Source: Leucothrix pacifica (GTDB lineage Bacteria > Pseudomonadota > Gammaproteobacteria > Thiotrichales > Thiotrichaceae). Taken from it: a stretch of 57,098 nucleotides of DNA. Shown here in pieces: positions 8,787-17,029 of the stretch. Within the stretch, counting starts at the first letter, position 1. Each line of letters opens with the position of its first letter. The notes under the pieces were generated by a model. The model was given only the letters and a program-made list of their open reading frames with translations. It did no database searches and was not told where the DNA came from. The position numbers and the translations under genes are program-made. The stretch spans positions 121,881 to 178,978 of the forward strand of contig NZ_QGKM01000005.1 of the NCBI RefSeq assembly GCF_003172875.1, written 5' to 3'.

Positions 8787-11015
8787 TTACTCGAAGCTTA
8801 CATCTTCAATCACTGCCTGTAAGCCAGGACTTACTTCAATCTGAAGACGAATTGGAGGGCCGACATAGCGATTAATGTCTTCAACATAAATCTGCGCCAT
8901 CTCACCTACTTCACGCATATCTTTGGCAGTCTGCTTCATCAGCAGTTTGCGCCCACCACGACTGTCGATCGCGAAGATATGGAAATATTCACGGCCAGTC
9001 AGACGTAAGTTAGCAAATTGCCAAAGAATTGATAACTCGTTCTTTCTGCCAGCATGCAGTTTAATTCCCGGAGAAATTGCGCTGGTGCCGGCAACGGCCC
9101 AACCAGCAAGTCCTGCGCCACTAAGCCCTGAACGAGGCGCTTGTGGAGCCGCAGGACGAACCACCGCTTGTGGTTGCGCTGGTGCAACAGGACGACGAAC
9201 CACCTGAGGCTGCGCTGGCGCACGAGCAACTGCAGGAGCAGGAGCTGCTGCTCTGACAGCAGGTGCCGGAGGAGGCGTAGCGGCACGACGTACTGGTGGT
9301 GGCGTGTAGTTAGACGGCGCACCCAGATAATCCATCAATGCCTGATACTTCGGTGTACTAGGCTGACGCGAATGATCCAACATCGAGAAGAAGTTCTTTG
9401 GTGTTGGCTTACCGATTGCATAATAGTGCATCATCAAACCGCCACGTGTTTCACGATTCCACGCTTGCAGATAACGGGTATAAGCATTTCTCATACGAGG
9501 ATGTTTCTGTGCACTCATAAACAGATTCAGCACATCTGGCTCTTTCACCGTGTGTGGTGGATCAAAACGAATCAAATGCTGACCCGCTTCGTATGCCATC
9601 AATGGCAATCCGTATTTATTCGCCAGCGCTACGTTTTGTTTTACGTAGGCATTCATGGTCAGATTAATCGAACCACCACCAGTATCTTTATCAACCTGAC
9701 CTCCCTGCTCGATTTCCGTAAACAGACGATTCATACCGCCATCAGGATCACGCAACCAGCTTTTAACCGTCTCACGGTGCTCTTTACGAGCGATGTAGTC
9801 ACCGAAATATGGACCAATCGCAAACGCATCCACATAACGTCCACAACCATTCGCTTCTTTCCACAACGGGCAGTCTAAGGTTTCTTTACCCGCCCAAGGT
9901 GCTGATGACTGTGACGCAAGAATACAGACAACACGGCCTGCTTCATTGGCAAACTCACGCTTCCAAATCTGACACATCTCTACCGTACGCTTGGCATACC
10001 AGTTAGCCGCCATTGACACACGACGCTGGTAAGCATTTTTCTCTTTGTACGGGAAGTTCCAAAGCTTGTCGGCTTTACGCGCCGCATAAGTTGTACCCGG
10101 AAAAATAACATTCCACATCTCATTGGAATATTCCAGATACACCTTTTGGTTCTTCCGCAAACGATTCTTTACCATACGCGCATACTGGCGCATGTAGTCA
10201 TCAGAAGCCTTGTAAGGCACGCTGATCCAAGGTGCGGTATTAGTCGCATTTGCCAGGTCGATCATACGCTCAGCAGGGACACCTTTTGAGCCGGTGTAGT
10301 GAGAGTATTCAATCGGCGTACGCTGATTCCACTCCTCAGCATCATTACCACGCGGGTTTGACCAAGGCATAAAGCGTAAGGCATGCAGTGGCTGCATCCG
10401 GGCAATATAGTCTTTATTAAAGATCTGCCTGCGATGATTCGCTTCGTTCTGAATAGGGACGATTTTCAGGTTGCGTAGATAATTCGCAGGATTAATCCGT
10501 GAAATATTCAAACGCAGATTACGCTTCGGAGAATTAAGATCAAAAACCGTTCTGCCCTGATGTTCAGATATGATCTTCAAGTCACCCGTTAATTTAATTA
10601 ACCCCTGTCCTTCATACAGAACAACATAACGTCCGGTTGGGAATGATTCAGGCAAGCTCCAGCTACTCGTCACACTGGTGAAAATTGGATTTTGATTCGG
10701 TGCAGGAAGTGAACGCACCCAACCATTCGCATCCATGTCCAACAGACTTTGCTCGCGCGTATTAAAGGCATTTTGCTGAGTACACCCCGGATCGATGCCT
10801 CGCTTTGTCTGCCAATCGAATTCACATGAGGTGTACCATCCTGTCGAACTTTTAAAAATATCGGTGAATGGAATTGATGCAGTCATCTTGTCCGGACTTC
10901 CCACATTCGACCCCAAACGTGGGTTTGGACTGTATTGGGCAGTGGCCTGGACTGACATGCCTAACAGCAACGTGGCAAGTAGCCCCCGCCAAGTTGATAT
11001 CCTTTTTGTTTGCAT
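8787..11015 (-). CDS. secreted glycoside-hydrolase-like (clan GH-A type) protein
   Basis: This is a 742-residue exported protein. It has a signal peptide (residues 1-26, cleavage near TAQ|YSP), an N-terminal beta-rich region (about 30-195), and a TIM-barrel-like central domain (about 200-565). A Pro/Ala-rich linker (about 570-635) leads to a C-terminal domain of about 100 residues. In the central domain YLEYSNEMW gives an Asn-Glu pair (N298-E299), the usual acid/base signature of clan GH-A. MAYEAGQH offers E476 as the nucleophile. I infer a polysaccharide-acting hydrolase; related sequences are often labelled cellulose-binding protein. The exact family and substrate cannot be told by eye. A GGAGA ribosome site precedes the ATG. 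It appears to be monocistronic. Confidence 0.72.
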   Translation of the reverse strand: MQTKRISTWRGLLATLLLGMSVQATAQYSPNPRLGSNVGSPDKMTASIPFTDIFKSSTGWYTSCEFDWQTKRGIDPGCTQQNAFNTREQSLLDMDANGWVRSLPAPNQNPIFTSVTSSWSLPESFPTGRYVVLYEGQGLIKLTGDLKIISEHQGRTVFDLNSPKRNLRLNISRINPANYLRNLKIVPIQNEANHRRQIFNKDYIARMQPLHALRFMPWSNPRGNDAEEWNQRTPIEYSHYTGSKGVPAERMIDLANATNTAPWISVPYKASDDYMRQYARMVKNRLRKNQKVYLEYSNEMWNVIFPGTTYAARKADKLWNFPYKEKNAYQRRVSMAANWYAKRTVEMCQIWKREFANEAGRVVCILASQSSAPWAGKETLDCPLWKEANGCGRYVDAFAIGPYFGDYIARKEHRETVKSWLRDPDGGMNRLFTEIEQGGQVDKDTGGGSINLTMNAYVKQNVALANKYGLPLMAYEAGQHLIRFDPPHTVKEPDVLNLFMSAQKHPRMRNAYTRYLQAWNRETRGGLMMHYYAIGKPTPKNFFSMLDHSRQPSTPKYQALMDYLGAPSNYTPPPVRRAATPPPAPAVRAAAPAPAVARAPAQPQVVRRPVAPAQPQAVVRPAAPQAPRSGLSGAGLAGWAVAGTSAISPGIKLHAGRKNELSILWQFANLRLTGREYFHIFAIDSRGGRKLLMKQTAKDMREVGEMAQIYVEDINRYVGPPIRLQIEVSPGLQAVIEDVSFE

Positions 11016-11244
11016 TATTTTCTCCGCGTCCTAGAAATTTGCTTTTTATTAATAATCGAATAGCCGAATATTGCCATGAAAACGCCCACCATCCAAACGA
11101 ATGGCGGTATTTATTAGTATATCAAGCATCCAACTCAACTTAATTAATCAATTGATATGATTTTTTTTGTTTGCCTAGATTGCTCATAAAACCTCAAAAT
11201 CTCCATCAACATAAGTATAAACACCAGAGTGTGGAGTAGATTAA

Positions 11245-12786
11245 ATGAGCGAACGTAAGGGTAGACGTGGCGGTGGTGGCAGAAGCGGAAAACGCGCAGC
11301 TCGCCAGATTTCACAAACAAAACAAGCCGCTTACATCGAGCGCAATATCCCTTACTTTGAAGTCCTTGAAGAATCCGGACTAGCCCAGATCGAGTACAAT
11401 GCAGATACAGTATTGGAAGAGATCGGCATTGAGTTTCGTGATGACCCTGAAGCCTTGCAAATATTAAAAGATGCAGGCGCAGATGTACAAGGTGAATTGG
11501 TTCGTTTCCCACGCGGAATGTGTCGCTCCATTATTCAGGCCAGTGCGCCAAAAGAATTTACCCAGCATGCACGCAACCCCGAAAACAGCACCATCATCGG
11601 CGGAAAGCGAACCGTACTGGTACCAGCCTATGGCTCGCCTTTCGTGCGAGATCTGGACGGAGGCCGTCGTTATGCCACCATCGAAGACTTCCGGAATTTT
11701 GTAAAACTCGCCTACATGTCACCGGGATTACATCACTCTGGCGGAACCATCTGTGAGCCGGTTGACCTACCTGTCAACAAGCGTCATTTTGATATGATCT
11801 ATAGCCATATCAAATACAGCGACAAGCCATTTATGGGCTCGGTGACAGCTCCTGAGCGTGCCCAAGATACGGTCGATATGTGTAAGATCGTATTCGGTGA
11901 TGAATTCGTTGATAACAATGCTGTGACAGCGAGTCTGATCAACGCTAATTCACCCATGACATTTGACGACACCATGCTAGGTGCTGCAAAAGTCTATGCT
12001 CGTCATAACCAAGCCACTGTCGTTTCACCATTTATCTTAGCCGGTGCGATGTCGCCGGTCACTGTCGCCGGAACCGCCACTCAAATTCTGGCCGAAGCCC
12101 TTGCCGGCATGGCATTCGTGCAACTAGTGAATCCGGGCGCGCCTGTGGTATTTGGTACCTTCGCAGCGGCCGTTTCCATGCAAACTGGCGCACCAACTTT
12201 TGGTACTCCAGAACCTAGTTTGATTCTCTATACCGCAGCGGCACTGGCACGACGCTTAGGCGTTCCGTTCCGCAGCGGTGGTGGTTTAAATGCCTCTAAG
12301 ATTCCAGACGCTCAGGCAGCCTATGAGTCAGCCAACACCTTGCAAACTGCGGCACTGGCAGGTGTTAACTTTATGTTACACACCGCCGGTTGGTTAGAAG
12401 GTGGACTAGTCATGAGCTATGAGAAATTCATTCTGGATGCAGATCAGGCGAATATGATGCCGATTCTGCTCAAGGGTGTGGATATGAGTGAAAACGGTCA
12501 GGCGATGGACGCTATGCGTGAAACCGGTCCGGGTAATCACTTCCTTGGTGCCACCCATACACAGGCCAATTTTGAAACCGCCTTCTACCGCTCCACAATT
12601 GCCGATAACAATAGTTTCGAACAGTGGCAGGAAGATGGTGAACTAGATGCAACTCAACGCGCTAACAAGATATACAAGCAGATGCTGGCAGATTACGAAG
12701 CGCCTGCATTAGACCCTGCAATTGATGAAGCCTTGGTTGAATACATGGCAACCCGTAAAGCATCATTCCCTGACAAAGATTACTAA
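11245..12786 (+). CDS. MttB-family (non-pyrrolysine) corrinoid methyltransferase
   Basis: This 513-residue protein belongs to the trimethylamine methyltransferase MttB superfamily. Members move a methyl group from a methylated amine to a cognate corrinoid protein. Family blocks are seen near residue 270 (SPVTVAGTATQILAEALAG), 300-325 (an APTFGTPEPS motif) and 360-390. The frame is open with no internal TAG, so it is a non-pyrrolysine member. Characterised relatives such as MtgB demethylate glycine betaine, and others use carnitine or proline betaine. The substrate here is unknown, with glycine betaine the most natural guess. The N-terminus is unusual: residues 1-21 are Arg/Gly-rich (KGRRGGGGRSGKRAAR). 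It is the first gene of a nine-gene operon, with a GGAG site before the ATG. Confidence 0.92.
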   Translation: MSERKGRRGGGGRSGKRAARQISQTKQAAYIERNIPYFEVLEESGLAQIEYNADTVLEEIGIEFRDDPEALQILKDAGADVQGELVRFPRGMCRSIIQASAPKEFTQHARNPENSTIIGGKRTVLVPAYGSPFVRDLDGGRRYATIEDFRNFVKLAYMSPGLHHSGGTICEPVDLPVNKRHFDMIYSHIKYSDKPFMGSVTAPERAQDTVDMCKIVFGDEFVDNNAVTASLINANSPMTFDDTMLGAAKVYARHNQATVVSPFILAGAMSPVTVAGTATQILAEALAGMAFVQLVNPGAPVVFGTFAAAVSMQTGAPTFGTPEPSLILYTAAALARRLGVPFRSGGGLNASKIPDAQAAYESANTLQTAALAGVNFMLHTAGWLEGGLVMSYEKFILDADQANMMPILLKGVDMSENGQAMDAMRETGPGNHFLGATHTQANFETAFYRSTIADNNSFEQWQEDGELDATQRANKIYKQMLADYEAPALDPAIDEALVEYMATRKASFPDKDY

Positions 12787-12866
12787 GAAAGATGATTAAG
12801 TAAGGCTCACTAACCAGCCTTTAACCCTAACAATACACAAGCAACCCTGTGACTGAGGATAACAAT

Positions 12867-13565
12867 ATGAGTGAAGAGTACGATGACGAAGAAATCATCT
12901 TATCCGAATTGCCTGATGATGAACTGGTAGAGCAGATGCACGATGACCTCTATGACGGTCTGAAAGATGAGATTATCGAAGGCACTGAAATTCTGCTCTC
13001 ACGTGGCTGGTCTGCAGAGAAAGTATTATCAGAAGCACTGGTAGGTGGCATGACTATTGTCGGTATTGATTTCCGCGATGGCATTTTGTTTGTGCCCGAA
13101 GTGCTGTTAGCAGCCAATGCAATGAAGGGTGGGATGGGAATCCTTCGCCCGCTGCTAGCTGAAACTGGTGCTAAACCGATTGGTAAAATGGTCATTGGTA
13201 CCGTCAAAGGTGACATCCACGACATCGGAAAAAATCTGGTTGCCATGATGCTGGAAGGTGCAGGCTTCGAAGTAATTGATATTGGCATCAACAATTCTGT
13301 CGAAGAATATTTTGCTGCACTGGAAGAGCACAAGCCTGACGTATTAGGTATGTCTGCCCTGCTCACTACCACTATGCCGTATATGAAAGTAGTCATCGAT
13401 GCGATGACAGAAAAAGGCATTCGTGATGACTACATCGTATTAGTCGGTGGCGCACCACTCAATGAAGAGTTTGGTGAAGCCGTTGGCGCAACCGCTTATT
13501 GCCGGGATGCTGCAACCGCAGCAAGTACAGCCGTTGAACTCGTTGCACAAAAATACGCCGCATAG
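12867..13565 (+). CDS. corrinoid (B12-binding) methyl carrier protein, MtbC-like
   Basis: This is the cobalamin-carrying shuttle between the MttB-like enzyme and the methyl-THF methyltransferase, 232 residues from the ATG at 12867. An in-frame GTG at 12849 exists, but the GAGG motif sits correctly for the ATG. A helical cap domain (about 20-105) precedes a Rossmann-like B12 domain (about 107-232). The base-off signature GDIHDIGKN supplies H118 as lower cobalt ligand, and SALLTTTM and VGGAPL complete the site. The N-terminus is unusually acidic: 17 of the first 38 residues are Asp or Glu against one Lys. This contrasts with the Arg-rich tails of the enzymes it must meet. It is the second gene of the operon. 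Confidence 0.94.
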   Translation: MSEEYDDEEIILSELPDDELVEQMHDDLYDGLKDEIIEGTEILLSRGWSAEKVLSEALVGGMTIVGIDFRDGILFVPEVLLAANAMKGGMGILRPLLAETGAKPIGKMVIGTVKGDIHDIGKNLVAMMLEGAGFEVIDIGINNSVEEYFAALEEHKPDVLGMSALLTTTMPYMKVVIDAMTEKGIRDDYIVLVGGAPLNEEFGEAVGATAYCRDAATAASTAVELVAQKYAA

Positions 13566-14217
13566 TCAGGCGGAATTACTGACAGAGCCGCTACTGGTTA
13601 TTGCCTGTGGCGCTCTGGCCAGAGAGATTCAACAAATAAAATTGTTGAATGGCTGGCAACAACTCCGCATTCAGTGCCTGGATGCTGAGTTACACAATCG
13701 ACCGGAGAGGATATCAGGACAATTACGCAGCAAACTTGCTGAAGTCCGGGACGACTACCAACACATTTTCATCGCCTATGCAGATTGTGGCACCGGAGGT
13801 GAGATTGACCGGGTGATGGCCGAGTTCTCAACAACAGAACGCCCCATCGAGCGGTTACCCGGCGCACATTGTTATGCCTTCTTTGCAGGTCTTGAAGCAT
13901 TTGATCAGCTTGCAGAGGAAGCACTTGGGACATTTTATCTAACCGATTTTCTGGCCCAACATTTTGACCGATTAATTGTTCGCGGAATGAAGCTTGATAA
14001 GCATCCCGAGATCAAAACAATGATGTTTGGCAATTACACCCGACTGGTTTATTTGTCGCAAACACATAACGAAAAACTAGTCATCACAGCGCAACAGGCC
14101 GCGCAATATTTAGGTCTGGCATTTGAACAACGGCATACCGGATATGGTTTGCTGGAAAGTGGCCTTCAGGCCCAAGTTATCAACCAGGTTATCAACTTCC
14201 AACCCCAGAGGGTCTAG
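13507..14217 (+). CDS. DUF1638 family protein
   Basis: This is a DUF1638 protein, with core blocks LLVIACGALAREI, IFIAYADCGTGGEID, LPGAHCYAFFAG and an FDRLIVRGMKL segment. The invariant Cys residues in ACGALA, ADCGTGG and GAHCY could form a metal or thiol site. No biochemical function is established. The family recurs beside corrinoid methyltransferases, which suggests a role in methyl-group or cofactor handling. The start is uncertain: ATG at 13507 overlaps the corrinoid gene by 59 bases, while TTG codons at 13534 or 13543 would shorten the overlap. ATG at 13462 is less likely. None has a clear ribosome site, so translational coupling is probable. Confidence 0.82.
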   Translation: MLQPQQVQPLNSLHKNTPHSQAELLTEPLLVIACGALAREIQQIKLLNGWQQLRIQCLDAELHNRPERISGQLRSKLAEVRDDYQHIFIAYADCGTGGEIDRVMAEFSTTERPIERLPGAHCYAFFAGLEAFDQLAEEALGTFYLTDFLAQHFDRLIVRGMKLDKHPEIKTMMFGNYTRLVYLSQTHNEKLVITAQQAAQYLGLAFEQRHTGYGLLESGLQAQVINQVINFQPQRV

Positions 14218-14221
14218 ACTA

Positions 14222-14542
14222 ATGCCTCAGAAAATAGTCGTTTACTGGAGGGATATTCCCTCGCAGGTGCTCATAAAACGTGGCCGCAATAAGGGCAAAT
14301 GGATGCTGAGTGATCGCTTTCAGGAAGCCATCGACAGTGCAGCCATGAAGTCAGGCAAAGCCGGAACGGATGACTATGTCGCAGAATGGCGTCGTGTTAC
14401 TACGGAATGCGAAAGCAGTGATGACATTCAGGCACAAGCTCAGGCAGAGGCCAATCAATACGAGACTGATTATCCGGACGCTCGCCTAAAGATCATAGTT
14501 GATGCCGGTGGGATTGATAACACAGCACAGGAGGATGCCTGA
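14222..14542 (+). CDS. PF13769 'virulence factor' family small protein
   Basis: This 106-residue soluble protein matches the small family called virulence factor in Pfam (PF13769). It begins MPQKIVVYWRDIPSQV and contains WMLSDRFQEAIDSAAM and YVAEWRR. The family name is historical and says nothing about its function here. It lies between DUF1638 (gap of four bases) and a MetV-like gene (stop/start overlap TGATG), so it is an integral operon member. A role as an accessory subunit of the folate/corrinoid machinery is inference from context only. No membrane segment or signal is present. Confidence 0.8.
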   Translation: MPQKIVVYWRDIPSQVLIKRGRNKGKWMLSDRFQEAIDSAAMKSGKAGTDDYVAEWRRVTTECESSDDIQAQAQAEANQYETDYPDARLKIIVDAGGIDNTAQEDA

Positions 14543-15018
14543 TGTATTCCATGAGACGTTGGTCAGCCAAGCATGCTAACAAGCTGCACCATCTGTACAG
14601 CGGTGTAGAAAGCACTCTTTACAAAGCGGCCCCCCTGTTAGAAAAGATCGGTTATGACAAACTTGAAAAGCCGTTTATGGCGGTTGAGAAAGTCACTAAG
14701 GGCTTATTGTTTGATTCGCAATCCTGTGGCCAATGCACACTCGGTTCAACAGGCATGTCCTGCCCTATGAATTGCCCCAAAACCATTCGCAATGGTCCCT
14801 GTGGTGGTGTGCGCCCCAATGGCAAATGTGAGGTGAAGCCAGACATGGATTGTGTATGGGTTGTGGCATGGGAAGGCACTCAGAATATGCCTCCCAAAGA
14901 GCAAGCCATTCACATCGTTCAGCCAGCACTGGATTCCCGTAAAAAGGGAACCTCTGCCTGGTTACGTGAAGTCCGCCTGAAACGTCAGGAAAAAGCCAAA
15001 GCAAACGCCAGCCAATAA
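14542..15018 (+). CDS. MetV-like methylenetetrahydrofolate reductase C-terminal domain protein
   Basis: This is a 158-residue protein of the MTHFR_C / MetV-like family, the Cys-rich partner found beside short MetF proteins. Seven cysteines cluster at about residues 57-112 (CGQC, CPMNC, GPCGG, GKC, MDC). They could hold zinc or an iron-sulfur cluster. In acetogens MetV pairs with MetF and may link it to electron carriers other than NAD(P)H. Its presence next to metF implies a two-subunit reductase here as well. An AGGAGG ribosome site lies in the upstream gene and the start overlaps that gene's stop. Confidence 0.85.
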   Translation: MYSMRRWSAKHANKLHHLYSGVESTLYKAAPLLEKIGYDKLEKPFMAVEKVTKGLLFDSQSCGQCTLGSTGMSCPMNCPKTIRNGPCGGVRPNGKCEVKPDMDCVWVVAWEGTQNMPPKEQAIHIVQPALDSRKKGTSAWLREVRLKRQEKAKANASQ

Positions 15019-15041
15019 CCACCTGATCGGATGATTGTGTA

Positions 15042-16037
15042 ATGTATTTTGAAGACGAACCAAATCCGGGAGAAAATCTCCCCATTCTACCGGGTCATGT
15101 GTCAGCAGGACGATTTGAGCGGGTGCTGCGCGCTGGTCAATTTGCTGTCACTGCAGAAATTGCACCACCAGACTCTGCTGATCCGCAAGAAGTGTACGAC
15201 CGTGCCGAGGTATTTGATGGCTATGTGGATGCCATCAATGCAACCGATGGCTCCGGTGCTAACTGCCACATGTCCAGTGTTGCCATGTGCGCCCTGCTTG
15301 CTCATAAAGGCTACTCCATGATTATGCAGGTGTCTTGCCGTGATAGAAACCGCATTGCTATTCAAGGCGATGTATTGGGTGCATCCGCGATGGGGGTATC
15401 AAATATTTTGTGCCTGAGTGGTGACGGCGTTCAATCAGGCGATCACCCTGAAGCCAAACCAGTGTTTGATCTGGACTGCATGTCGTCGCTATCCATGCTC
15501 AAAGGCATGCGGGATCAAAAACAGTTTCTGAGTGGCCGCAAACTGACAAAGCCACCGGAAGTATTCTTAGGCGCTGCTGCCAATCCGTTCGCACCACCAT
15601 TTGACTACCGCCCTCACCGCTTAGCCAAAAAGGTAGCAGCGGGGGCGCAGTTCGTACAAACCCAGTACTGCTTTGACATTGAGATGCTGGAAAATTATAT
15701 GAAAAAAGTCGTGGATATGGGCTTGCATGAAAAAGTTTTTATCCTGCCCGGCGTTGGTCCACTAGCCTCTGCCCGAGCTGCCGAATGGATTCGTAGTAAT
15801 GTCGCCGGTGTGCATATTCCGGATGCGATCATTAAACGTTTAGCAGGCGCAGAAAACCAGAAACAGGAAGGTATCAATATCTGTACCGACATGATCAATG
15901 CCATCAAAGACATGCAAGGGGTACATGGTGTTCACATCATGGCGTATCGCATGGAATATGCGGTTGCTGAAATCGTAGAAAAATCAGGAGTACTCGGTAA
16001 CCGAAAACCGTGGTATCCCACACGCGACATCGCTTAA
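15042..16037 (+). CDS. methylenetetrahydrofolate reductase, MetF family
   Basis: This 331-residue flavoprotein interconverts 5-methyl-THF and 5,10-methylene-THF. The blocks VTAEIAPPDSADP near residue 35, INATDGSGANCHMSS near 65, ILCLSGDGVQSGDHPEA near 115 and FVQTQYCFD near 205 are those of the MTHFR barrel. In this operon it would probably run in the oxidative direction, feeding methyl carbons into the one-carbon pool. The Cys-rich MetV-like protein is encoded immediately upstream and is probably its partner. It is distinct from the usual biosynthetic MetF, whose gene is not in this window. Confidence 0.92.
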   Translation: MYFEDEPNPGENLPILPGHVSAGRFERVLRAGQFAVTAEIAPPDSADPQEVYDRAEVFDGYVDAINATDGSGANCHMSSVAMCALLAHKGYSMIMQVSCRDRNRIAIQGDVLGASAMGVSNILCLSGDGVQSGDHPEAKPVFDLDCMSSLSMLKGMRDQKQFLSGRKLTKPPEVFLGAAANPFAPPFDYRPHRLAKKVAAGAQFVQTQYCFDIEMLENYMKKVVDMGLHEKVFILPGVGPLASARAAEWIRSNVAGVHIPDAIIKRLAGAENQKQEGINICTDMINAIKDMQGVHGVHIMAYRMEYAVAEIVEKSGVLGNRKPWYPTRDIA

Positions 16038-16104
16038 CACCTTAATCTAGCAAGCTCTGACCAAGAGCATTAACCAAACAGCACAAGTTCGACCGGAGAA
16101 CATC

Positions 16105-17004
16105 ATGACTACAACTATCGTAACCTCACCCACCAAGGAAGTGAAAATTGGCTTCGACGAGCCATTCGTAATTATTGGTGAGCGCATTAACCCGACGGGC
16201 CGTAAAATTCTGGCCGAAGAAATGAAAAACGGTGACTACAGCCGTGTTGAAGCGGATGCACTGGCGCAGGTCGCAGCAGGCGCACACATGTTGGATATTA
16301 ATGCGGGTATACCATTAGCTGACGAACCTAAAATCCTAGCTGAAGTAATCCAGCTGGTTCAGTCATTTACCGATATACCACTATGTATTGACTCCTCAAT
16401 CATCGATGCACTGGAAGCAGGCTTATCGGTTTATCAAGGACGAGCGTTGGTTAACTCAGTAACTGGTGAGGACGAGTCACTGGATCGCGTATTGCCGTTA
16501 GTGGCTAAATACGACGCTTCAGTAGTGGCTATTTCAAATGACGAAACCGGCATTAGTGAAGACCCGGATGTACGTTTTGAAGTGGCTAAGAAAATCGTTG
16601 AGCGCGCCGCCGATTACGGTATCTCGCATGACCGTGTTGTGGTTGATCCTCTGGTGATGCCAATCGGTGCCATCAATAGTGCCGGTAAACAAGTACTGGC
16701 TTTGGTATCTCGCTTACGCAATGAATTAAAAGTGAATACCACCTGTGGCGCTTCCAATGTAAGCTTTGGCCTGCCCAACCGCAACGGCATCAACGGATCA
16801 TTCCTCAGTATGGCAATGGGTGCAGGCATGACCTCAGCCATCACTAGTCCGTTGCACCCTGAAGTGATTCAGGCGGTGATGGGCTCTGATGTCATGCTGG
16901 GACATGACCCGGATTGCGCCAACTGGATTCGTAAGTACCGTGAAGCCCCGGCAGAAGGTGCGCGCGGCACCCGTACTTCAGGTGGACGCCGCCGCCGTTC
17001 TTAA
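16105..17004 (+). CDS. methyltetrahydrofolate:corrinoid protein methyltransferase (MtgA-like)
   Basis: This 299-residue protein has the pterin-binding (dihydropteroate synthase-like) barrel that transfers methyl groups between corrinoid protein and tetrahydrofolate. The blocks FVIIGERINPTGRK near residue 20, MLDINAGIP near 62, PLCIDSSI near 90, VVVDPLVMPIGA near 178 and CGASNVSFGLPNR near 215 match MtgA/AcsE-type enzymes. It would take the methyl group loaded by the MttB-like enzyme and make 5-methyl-THF for MetF. The last 15 residues are a low-complexity basic tail ending GGRRRRS, absent from typical family members as I know them. It is the seventh gene of the operon. Confidence 0.93.
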   Translation: MTTTIVTSPTKEVKIGFDEPFVIIGERINPTGRKILAEEMKNGDYSRVEADALAQVAAGAHMLDINAGIPLADEPKILAEVIQLVQSFTDIPLCIDSSIIDALEAGLSVYQGRALVNSVTGEDESLDRVLPLVAKYDASVVAISNDETGISEDPDVRFEVAKKIVERAADYGISHDRVVVDPLVMPIGAINSAGKQVLALVSRLRNELKVNTTCGASNVSFGLPNRNGINGSFLSMAMGAGMTSAITSPLHPEVIQAVMGSDVMLGHDPDCANWIRKYREAPAEGARGTRTSGGRRRRS

Positions 17005-17029
17005 ATTTTAGCAACAGGAGATTTCCCCT

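Noticed and set aside
9141-9878. 245-residue plus-strand open frame opposite the glycosidase-like gene
   Set aside because: It is a shadow with Cys/Arg/Trp-rich unnatural composition. The minus-strand gene has a signal peptide, catalytic motifs and a ribosome site.
11245-12786. Pyrrolysine-containing MttB
   Set aside because: The full-length frame contains no internal TAG and no pyl genes are present, so it belongs to the non-pyrrolysine branch.
14222-14542. Virulence function suggested by the family name PF13769
   Set aside because: The gene is embedded with overlapping codons in a C1-metabolism operon. The name is historical and nothing in the sequence points to virulence.
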